In this document: piece after piece, positions 55,435 to 64,000 of the stretch
Layout: every line of letters starts with the position of its first letter
Position numbering within the stretch: position 1 is the stretch's first letter
NCBI GenBank assembly: GCA_021521415.1
Contig: JAIQDT010001111.1
Span: 558,001-622,000 of the forward strand
DNA length: 64,000 bases
From: Bidens hawaiensis
Taxonomy: Eukaryota > Streptophyta > Magnoliopsida > Asterales > Asteraceae
Reading direction: 5' to 3'
The notes under the pieces: generated by a model
What the model was told of the DNA's origin: nothing
Databases searched by the model: none
What the model saw: only the letters and a program-made list of their open reading frames with translations
Position numbers and translations under genes: made by a program

Positions 55435-57540
55435 ATCTGCACAACAAACGGTCTAAGTTAGAACATCGACGTAGGAGGTCATAACTTCGCCTGTTACCAT
55501 GAGCGAAGTTATGATAACATCTAATGTGCAGGCAAAGTTAGCCATATGGCGAAGTTGAGTACAACTTCGCCTTAAACCCTAACTTCGCCTGAGAACAAAC
55601 CAGAACGTTTAAATAAAATAAGCTTGAGCAGGCAAAGTTAAACCTAAGGCGAACTTGAATATAACTTCGCCTGAGAACAAACCAGACTAATTAATTAAAC
55701 AAAAACTTGAGCAGGCGAAGTTATACCTAGGGCGAAGTTGAGAACAACTTCGCCTAAACACTAACTTCGCCTTTAACTGAAACGGCGCAAACCCGATCGT
55801 TTTTTTTAAGGTTTTGATTGGTAATTTTTTAGAATGAAAACATGAGAAGATAGTACTATCGAGATCTAGAAGACTAAATGGGTTACAAACACAGTAGAAA
55901 CAGAAAGTTTATCGAGTGTTTAAAGGGTTGCACAAACTATGTCACAAATCGGACCACAAAGGCTTCTAATTAACACCATTAATATGAATTACAGGTTAAA
56001 CTGATCCTACACACCTTGATCACGGACAAGAAACAGATAATAATGAGGTTCAATTCAAGGATTAAGTTCGCCAAGGGTAGAAGTGTGGTTATAAGTTCGC
56101 CGAGAGTTTGAAGGATGGAAAGTATTTAACCAAGTTGACCCCTGTAACATCTTTTATACTTTTGAAAATACATGGGCGAAGTTATTGTCAACTTCGCTTA
56201 CCATTAACTTCGCCCCTGAACAACTTCGCCCCTTTACCTTACCAGTAAGTTCGCCTATTTTAATTTACAAACAAGACCTTATAAATTTGATCAAAAAGCA
56301 ACTGGCTTTTAAGAACCAAGTAACCAAGTTTTAAACCATAAAACAAAATATGCAATGAAAATTTTAGTAATTAAATAAACGGGATCAAATTTCAGTCTTG
56401 ACGAGGACCTGCATGTTTTAGAAAAGATCCGAACAGGAATCATACTAATTAAGCGGCTGTCACATAGATCCATGTTCAGCGGTATTATGACATAAAGAAA
56501 CAGGTTGTAAACTTAGTATGGTTTTCATCGCTTCTGTGATACGGATAAGGTTTAATTAAGCTCAAACTTGAGATGGACATCACATGAGAGATTGTGATGC
56601 CTCCTATCTATTCTCAAAGCGTATTTGGCTTTCCCCAAGTCACCCCGAGTTGACTTCTACCCGTAGTGTCTGATTAAAAAGTAAGCACACATCGATCTTT
56701 AGAGTCTTCTTCCCGTTCTCTTTCTTGCCCCTTTATTGATATTTGAAACAACATAAGCTTCAGAAGGCTTAACAACATGTTTTTTTTTTAATAAAGACGT
56801 TAATACAGCTTCAAATTATAGACAACTGCAAGTCCCGAATCTGGATCACTACAGGTACTTGACACTATCTTCTCGGGAATCAGAATACTCACGGGCTCGT
56901 GTATGACTGGGTAATCACTTTTCTGCCTATCATTCGGAAAGATGTATATGGAGACATGCACAACTCAGAATGATTCTCCACATTAAATCGAGGAGATTTA
57001 GTTTGTATCACTTCTACTTTTACGCACCATAGAAAGATACCATAACATACAATGCCTGTTCTAGAGTCTTTTAGGCCTAATAACTTCACCAGTTAAGCAC
57101 ACAGAATTAGTTTTTCTATCACTTTCCATGGTTGGATCAATTTTCTTTTAAACATTGTATTGAAACTTCTTACGAAGTTATAGACTTGAAAAGTTATATC
57201 ATCTCCCAAAAAAATTTAAATTCTATCACCCCGATCAAGTCAAAGTCTTTAGGTAAACGGTTATCCTGAAGATCTAATGGATCAGCTGGACCGACCACAT
57301 ACGTGTATGTGTCCTTCTAACTAAGTATGAACAACTATTTTTCAGCGAAAGAATAAAAACCCATCATAAACCGCCCCGATCACTTTCAGTCATCTGGTTA
57401 ATGGCTATTCTCATAATCTACTAGTAGAAGTAAGGACCAAACATATCCGAAGATGTGTCCTTCAAACTGAAGCAACCGACATAATTCTAAGCGATAGTGA
57501 TGTTTTTTTTTATTTTTTAAATTAGAACGGAAAACAAGGT
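55435..57540 (-). other. Copia-2 spacer between pol and accessory ORF, with GCGAAGTT array
   Basis: Noncoding. GCGAAGTT/AACTTCGC motifs cluster at 55480-55775 and 56080-56260, again including facing pairs around short loops (for example 55727-55755). The part from 56390 to 56650 matches Copia-1 6370-6620. Confidence 0.75.
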
Positions 57541-58423
57541 TACTCGGGATTGATCATCCCATTAAGCTCAACAAGATTATGAAAACGGGATCGGTCAAAC
57601 GCTTAGTAAAAAGATCGGCGAAATTATCCAAAGAATCAACCTTTTCAAGCACAATTAATTTCTTCTCAGCACAATCCCGTATAAAATGATGACGAATGTC
57701 AATATGTTTAGTTTTGCTGTGTTTGACGGGATTATTAGTTACTGAGATTGCAGCAGTGTTATTAATGCAAATAGGAGTTTGAGTGAAATTCAGACCATAA
57801 TCGCGCAATTGCTGTTGTATCCATAGAACCTGGGAGCAGCAGTTTGATGCTGCCATATACTCTGCTTCGCAGGTGGAAATGGCTACTGAGGTCTGCTTCT
57901 TGCACTGCCACGACACCAATCTTCCTCCCAGAAACTGACATCCACCGGTTGTTGACTTTCTATTCTGATTGCAACCTCCATAGTCAGAAGCTGTGTAAGC
58001 TACCAAATCCAGTTCTCCCCCTTTCGTATACCACAATCCCAACTTAGGCTTGCCTTTGAGATACCACAATATTCTCTTCACTCCCTTCATGTGAGATTCC
58101 TTCGGGTTTGCCTGAAAACGAGCACAAAGACAAACTGCAAACATAATATCAGGTCTAGATGCAGTTAGATACATTAAAGAACCTATGATTGCTCGATATT
58201 GGGTGGGATCAACGTCTTCATCACTGTCAGAATCAGCACCCAGTTTGTGGTTGACGCAAATTGGAGTATCAAATGGGGTGCTATCGTCCATCTTGAAGCG
58301 TTTGAGCACATCATGGACATATTTTGTTTGATGAATAAACATCCCATCTTTCTTCTGATCTACCTGCAATCCCAAAAAGAAAGTTAATTCGCCCATGGCG
58401 CTCATTTCAAACCTCTTTTTCAT
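57541..58423 (-). pseudogene. pol: Copia-2 pol: end of RT and RNase H
   Basis: Starts in FEMSAMGELTFFLGLQVDQ and includes PDIMFAVCLCARFQ, the RNase H motifs TASDYGGC, AISTCEAEYMA and HIDIRHHFIRD, and ends out of frame near the family end INPE. The first RNase H acidic residue (TDSD in Copia-1) is Ala here, which should abolish activity if that Asp is catalytic, as in related enzymes. Confidence 0.87.
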
Positions 58424-60121
58424 GACTGCTTCAAATTCCTAACACATGGCGACTTTTGATGCAGCAAAAATGATGTTGTCCACATAGACTTGAACTAGTA
58501 GATAATCTCCCCCTTTTCTCTTGACAAACAGCGTGCTACCGATCTTTCCTCTTTCGAACCCATTCTCAAGCAAGTAATCGGACAAGGTTGCGTATCAGGC
58601 ACGAGGGGCCTGATGTAGCCCATATAAAGCTTTACTCAGTTTGTACACATAATCAGGAAAATCTGGGTCAGGGAATCCCGGAGGTTGTTCAACATGCACC
58701 ACCTCATCGACTTTACCATTTAAAAAGGCACTTTTCACATCTAATTGGAACACTTTTATCTCTTTGTGTGCAGCAAATGCCAAAAATAGTTGAATTGCTT
58801 CCAATCTTGCCACAGGAGCAAACACTTCGTTGTAATCGATTCCTTCTTGCTGATTAAACCCTTTTACTACCAGTCTTGCCTTGTTCCGTATGATTATCCC
58901 TTTCTCATCTCTCTTACATTTAAAAACCCACTTTGTACCAATAGCATTTACATTCTTTGGTTTTTCAACTAATTTCCATACTTCCATCTTCTCAAACTGT
59001 GCTAATTTTTCTTGCATGGCTTCGACCCACGAGCTATCCTTTAGAGCAATTTGATAATTCTTCGGTTCAATCTGGCTGATGAAGCAGGTGTACAAGCATT
59101 CATTTATGATACCCGTGTCTTTAATGCTTGCGTAAACACATGTGTGTTCATCCAAACTTCTTCTTGTTTGAACACCGTCAGACAGATTACCTATCACGTT
59201 CTCCAAAGGGTGATTTTTATGAACTCCAGTAGTCTGAATCGGACCGACTTCCAGATTGTTTTCTAAATTCGAAGAGAGTTCATCAGTGGGTGATTGACGT
59301 TGAGAGTGAAATGGATTGTAGAATTCTTCTTCAGTAGAGGCAGCAGGAGTATCAACGGCACTTGACGAGGAAGGTTGACTTTCATCGTATTGCGGACGTT
59401 GCACAATATTTTCCTCCTCGTCATACAGAATCTGTGAAGCAATTTTCTCATCAACTTCTGCAAAATCCAAGTAAGGCATATTAAAAGATTTGAATAGTTT
59501 ATCATAGTCGAAAGCTTCAGCGGGTCCCATGCTAGGCCTTGGTGATTTGTAACTCGTAATGTCAGTGTTACATACCACCTCAACCTTGTTGTTCGATAAA
59601 TTAAAGACTCTTCTGTTGGGAGTCCCAACAACATATCCGACTAAAATACCTTTGTCGGCTTTCTCACCAAATTTAGAGTTTGTCTTTAATATCGAACATG
59701 GGGACCCGAAAAGTTCGAGATCATTCAAGTTTGGCTTTCTACCATGCATAAGCTCATAACAAGTTTTATTTAATCTTTTAACAGTTAAAACACGATTAAG
59801 GATATAACAGACTGTGGCAACAGCCTCAGCCCAGAACACCACAGGAAGTTTAGCATCTGCCAGCATGGTTCTGGCTCCTTCGATTAGCGTTCTATTCTTC
59901 CTCTCAGCTACTCCATTTTGTTGCGGAGTATACGGGGCGCTGTACTGATTTTCTATCCCTTTCTGTAAGCAGAACATCTCCATCTGATAGTTCTTGAACT
60001 CTGTACCATTATCACTCCTGATGTACTTAACCTTTCTCCCAACAATATTTTCAACCTTGGTAATCAAGTTAATTACCAACTGAACAGTCTCATCTTTTAC
60101 CTTCAGAAAGTATACCCAAGA
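58424..60121 (-). pseudogene. pol: Copia-2 pol: integrase core and RT
   Basis: The integrase part keeps its second Asp ([12 protein letters not shown]) and Glu ([19 protein letters not shown]). Then come the linker, the RT start ([14 protein letters not shown]), [34 protein letters not shown] and [14 protein letters not shown] follows in place of Trp, and the catalytic box reads YVDNIIFAA (about 58465-58490) with Asn for the second Asp. A TAG lies just after (VAMC-stop-EFEAV). This is the segment deleted in Copia-1. Confidence 0.88.
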
Positions 60122-60862
60122 TTATCGAGAGTAATCATCGGTTACAATCAAGTAGTATGACGTTCCACCTAGACTCTTTACATTCACAGGACCAAAGAGA
60201 TCCATGTGTAGTAGGTCTAGGGTACTGACAATTGAGTTAACCTTCTTGGAGTGATGAGGCTTTTTGTGTTGCTTTCCTTTCTTGCACGACAAGAATTGAT
60301 CTTCAAAGTTAAAATTCTTTAAGGGAACTCCAAGTACCATCCCATTCTTGACAATGTAATTCATTTTGCGAAGATGTATCTGTCCCATTCTTCGATGCCA
60401 TAACTCTTACTCAGACTCAGTTGCCTTTGACAGAAGACATGAATCTTCTGTTGTCATCTCAGTTGACCTCATATCCATCACATACGTGTTATTTTCTCTT
60501 GGAGCTTTCATCACCACCCAGGCCTCTGGTATCTTGAAACCAGGATAAAGAACGATTGCCTCATTTTTAGTAAAATGCACCGTGTATTCTTTGTCACAAA
60601 TCTGAGACACACTCAACAAGTTATGCTTCAACTCTTCCACAAAATTCACCTTCTCTAACTTCATTCTTCCATTAGTCACAGTTCCAATACCACTGATTCT
60701 ACCTCCACTCTCTCCAGTGAAACTAACCCTTCCTCCTTGAACTGATTTCCAGTCACGTAACAAATTCTTCTTACCGGTCATGTGCCGGGAACAGCCACTG
60801 TCAACAACCCACAGATTGTTTACAGCCCTATTTGACTGTTCCTGCACAATTAAAGAAATAGA
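60122..60862 (-). pseudogene. pol: Copia-2 pol: protease, pre-integrase and integrase start
   Basis: In frame with gag after its TAA: MQEQSNRAVNNLWVVDSGC, with the protease active site VDSGCSRHMTG. The HHCC pre-integrase domain is cut by a TAA (60404-60406) and has Gln for its second His (RRMGQIHL). HMDLFGPVNVKSLGG gives the first integrase Asp. A stop follows DDYSR at 60119-60121. Confidence 0.87.
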
Positions 60863-63502
60863 TTAAAATCTGGGAACCCAAGACCTACTGGTCTTGGGTC
60901 GATTAAATCTGTTGACCGGCATCCAGTACTTTGGTTGGCCAAAGTCTGTTTGAGGATGGTTTCTGTAAGTTCTGAAAGGAAACCTTCTAGAGGACTGGCT
61001 ATGAGGCCATCCAAATCTTAGTGAATTAACTGAATTATAATTGTTGGTTTGGTAGTTACCTGGGAAAAAATGAGACCGATTTCTTTGAAATCTTTGATTA
61101 GTCCAATGACTGAAATTTGGTGTGTTCGCATTCTTACCAGTATCATAATTAGTATTCGTTTTATTCTCAGTTTTCGGAGGCCTCATACCTCTAAATTTTC
61201 TCTGTTTTAGAGGACAATCAACAATAAGGTTTCCTACTTGATTGCATCTGAAACAACTTATGTTTTGAACTTTCGTCTCAACAGTTGTTGCAGATGTCGA
61301 GGTAGCATTACTACCCGTTTGTCTAACATATGGTGGGACAAACAGATTTAGGGAAGAATTCTTTTCATCGGGCTTATATTCCTCCCCATGTTTTAGTAAC
61401 ACTACCTCTTCTTTTATCTCACCCAATTCGGATGACTTGTCCGAATTTGATGAGACAGAGCTAGGGACAGAGATCGCAACGTTAGAACCTGATTTACTCG
61501 TGTCGCTCTTATTAACTTCAGTTTCTTTTGTACAAATTTTGATTGGAACTGTCTGACTAATCTCAAAATTCGCAGATTGCTGATTACTAGGATTATAAGT
61601 ATAGTTATTGTTATACGGTGGTGGAACTTCAGAAAATCCAATTCCCCCTTTGTTAACTGGGGAACGTTGAACACTTATGATGTGATCAAGCATTGCTGAA
61701 GAATTTCTAAATTGTTCAATTTTTCTGTTTAGTTCCACCACTTTTACCTGGTAATCAGCTATCTGTTTATCTTTTTCAGCAATTAGTTTGTTTTTTCTTC
61801 TAACACTTCATAACTAAGATCAATTACTTGTATTTTTTTCAGCTAGACTGGCTTTAAGACTTCTGATATCCTTTTCACTAGCTTTTATTTTTACCGAGTA
61901 ACTGTTTTCTCTAGTTTTAGTATAGTGGTGATCTTCTTTTAACGTTTTAAATTGTGTGTCCAAACTAACAAACTGATCAGTTATTGTTTTTAATTGTTCA
62001 GACAGATTTTCACATTATACACAATGAAGTTCAGAACTTACCTCAGAGAGCTGAGCGTTCACTTCTGCCATATATGCTTGATTTTCTCCTGTCTCCCTCT
62101 CACTTCCTCCAGTTTCGATGTTTATCAAATTAGCCTGTTCGAACACTTCCTCAACTTGTATATTCCAGTTGTATCCACCATTCTATCTAGATACCATAGC
62201 CCTATTCTCACTACCTCCCCCATTCTGTTGTGCACGCCTGTTCTGACTTCGTTCAACTCTCTCATTTTTACATTCCTTAGCAAAGTGACCATTTTGTTGA
62301 CAGTTGTAACATCGAACCTTTGATTTATCAAACCCAGGTCTTTCTCCAACGAACTTTCTACCCGTTTTCTTCATGAATCTCTTTACCCTTCTTACTATCA
62401 TAGCCATCTGCCACTGCAGGTCCATCTATTCCAAATCATCAGCATCGATCTGATCATAGTCTTCATCCAAAGTTGCAGGGTCGACTATTTTACCTTTGAT
62501 GTAGTTCTCATAAGATGCAATGAAGGATGCATATAGAGCAAACTGCTGTTCAGCTGATTTAACACTCATGGGCATCTGTGAGTAGTTGTAGATTGGAACA
62601 TTCGACGAGAAATTTCCAGTTGTGGGTTGAGGTTTTAAAGGATTATTACCTCCAGCTACGAAACATACGTCGCCATCCATATTGAGAATCACATGACCAT
62701 CTCGAGTTGAGTTTGAGTTTGATTCTCCCTTTGTGTAGTAGGCAGAGGATTCTGATTTTGAACTTAAGCTTGGATTAACTTTCGCACCATACATTCCCGG
62801 ATCCTGAACCTGATCAGTTGATGTCTCCTTCCGAACCATGTTAAGTTCAAAATTTCGTAACTTATTGACTGTTGTTTCCAAATAAATCTTGGCAAAGTCT
62901 TTATCCTCTCTCATCAGAACCGTGTACATTTCTCATTTCGGTGGAAGAGCATCAAGAAGTTTCTCTACTATCTCTTCTTCCTTGTATTCAACGGAGTAAT
63001 TACTAAGTTCGGTCATCAAGTGATAATATCTTGTGATGATATCGTCAAGTGATTCATTTTTCAAATACTTGAATACAGAGAATTGGGTTTTTAGCAGCTT
63101 TGTCTTGGAAGCACGTATCCCCACATTACCTTCATATCTATTTTCTAGTGCTTCCCATAGCTCTCTAGCAGTTTTGTACTTCTTGAAGGTATGAAGAATC
63201 TCTTGTGGAAGAGCCATGGTTATTGCTGCATGAGCTTTACTCTCTGCCTCATACATTTTCTTTTCCTCCTCTTCCATCTTACTGTACTTCTTAATTTGTT
63301 CACGACCTTCAAACAAGGATGTTGGTGGAATGTATCCGTCTTGAATGCAAACCCACATCTTAGCATCTTGATACTTCACATACTGTTCAAACCGATCTTT
63401 CCATGCAACGAAATCGGTACCCTTAAGCATTTTTGGAGCTTTAGTTGCTGAACCGGCTTCAACCTCCATTTTTACTAGTACTGTAATGTTTATTGAAGTC
63501 AT
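60863..63502 (-). pseudogene. gag: Copia-2 gag, several stops
   Basis: The ATG at 63502 starts MTSINITVLVKMEVEAG. Stops: TGA for Trp (62930-62932), TAG before MDLQWQ (62426-62428), one after MVSR (62180-62182), and one in the region before the coiled coil, where a pair of compensating one-base shifts (about 61780-61850) is also seen. Zinc knuckles CYNCQQNGHFAKEC and CFRCNQVGNLIVDC are present; the second has Asn for the His, which should weaken zinc binding. It ends WVPRF-TAA (60860-60862), the same boundary stop as Copia-1. Confidence 0.88.
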
Positions 63503-63948
63503 AGTTTTGAGAAACACAACTCGAAATACAAAGAAAGTATTTTATTTTATTTTCCTTTTACTAATAAACTGTGATCAGATAGCGAAGTTATTATAACTTC
63601 GCTTGTGCTTAACTTCGCTTGTGCTTATCTTCACTTTGACTTAACTATGCTTGTACTCAACTTCACTTGTTCTTAACTTCGCCTTCACAGTAACTTCGCT
63701 TAAACCTTATAAGTTCGCTTAAACCCTACGTAAGATGACGGAAACTTCGCCTGATGAACACGAGGTTTTGCAGGTTTTAATTGGATGTATTGCGAGGTAT
63801 GCGAAGGTGTTTTGGGGTATATTTGATGGTGGGAGATGGGCAAGACACAAAAACTAGGTAATTCAACGTAAACTCGTTCCGCGAATAGTCGAACAGAACG
63901 ATCTTAACACCCGTGTGATAATCCCGAACCACACAATCACAAGCAAAT
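63503..63948 (-). promoter_or_regulatory. Copia-2 leader with GCGAAGTT array
   Basis: Between PBS and gag. At least six GCGAAGTT-like motifs lie at 63583-63750, some decayed to GTGAAG. It matches the Copia-1 leader. Confidence 0.7.
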
Positions 63949-63960
63949 GCTCTGATACCA
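63949..63960 (-). other. PBS of Copia-2
   Basis: TGGTATCAGAGC on the minus strand, two bases from the LTR end, as in Copia-1. Confidence 0.92.
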
Positions 63961-63962
63961 AT

Positions 63963-64000
63963 TGTAGGTTCCCAGCCGGATCTACACAGGAGTATCTCGT
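63963..64000 (-). repeat. Copia-2 5' LTR, cut by window edge
   Basis: The last 38 bp of the 5' LTR (GGCTGGGAACCTACA at its end). They are identical to the corresponding end of the 3' LTR at 51989-52026. Confidence 0.92.

Larger units (their letters stand above)
51989..64000 (-). mobile_element. Copia-2: second copy of the Copia-1 family, runs off the window
   Basis: On the minus strand: 5' LTR (63963 to beyond 64000), PBS, leader, gag, protease, integrase, RT, RNase H, spacer, accessory ORF, PPT and 3' LTR (52405-51989). It is collinear with Copia-1 and keeps the integrase/RT part that Copia-1 lost. It is also defective: several stops in gag and pol, YVDD changed to YVDN, and a stop plus shift in the accessory ORF. 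The left flank is TTTAT; the right flank lies outside, so the target duplication cannot be tested. It converges on Copia-1, 41 kb away. Confidence 0.94.

Overview
This window is repeat-dominated nuclear DNA from a flowering plant. The retroelement families, above all a Copia accessory protein that I recall from daisy-family (Asteraceae) genome annotations, suggest Asteraceae; that is inference. There are no operons, bacterial genes or CRISPR arrays. The only host gene piece I can support is one exon (12164-12403) of a nuclear gene for a plastid-type ribosomal protein bS6.

Layout. 56-10957: full-length but defective Copia element (Copia-1, + strand) with LTRs, PBS, PPT and a perfect 5-bp target duplication TTAGC. 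12164-12403: bS6-like last exon. 13708-13970: LINE-like remnant (-). 14191-14490: fold-back MITE. 14494-14802: truncated Cassandra TRIM with a 5S-like promoter. 15190-16243: broken Gypsy LTR (-). 16244-21445: AT-rich, diverged tandem repeats and Helitron-like ends. 21797-23967: complete solo Gypsy LTR (-) with TSD TAATG. 24577-25675: two fold-back elements. 25743-31082: internally deleted Gypsy element inserted in a (CATA)n microsatellite. 31130-34351: a second solo LTR in the same microsatellite, itself carrying a deleted Copia (33690-34265). 34364-36330: four MITEs. 37771-43229: decayed Copia-3 (-). 44053-46373: solo LTR (+) with TSD ATACA, nested in other LTR-like DNA. 49551-50950: Copia 3' end remnant (-). 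51030-51975: gag fragment of another Copia (+). 51989-64000: Copia-2 (-), the same family as Copia-1, running off the right edge.

How the parts relate. Copia-1 and Copia-2 share gag (two CCHC knuckles and a coiled coil), protease, integrase, RT and RNase H. About 2 kb beyond pol they carry one very large same-strand accessory ORF (about 980 codons before decay). Copia-3, a different subfamily, carries a decayed protein with the same domain order. In all three copies the accessory ATG sits 2-3 nt after a strong 3' splice-site motif, which suggests expression from a spliced subgenomic RNA. Gag and pol are in one frame, separated by a stop codon present in both Copia-1 and Copia-2.

The most striking unexplained structure is that the noncoding parts of several families hold dense arrays of short, family-specific inverted motifs: GCGAAGTT in Copia-1/2, TTCGTTA in the Gypsy LTRs and in one Copia LTR, and CGGTCAA in Copia-3. 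The Gypsy LTRs also share a 20-bp TCATGGGCTTAAGCCCATGA palindrome just upstream of a TATA box and a recurrent 40-bp hairpin. All calls are by eye; no database or alignment program was used.
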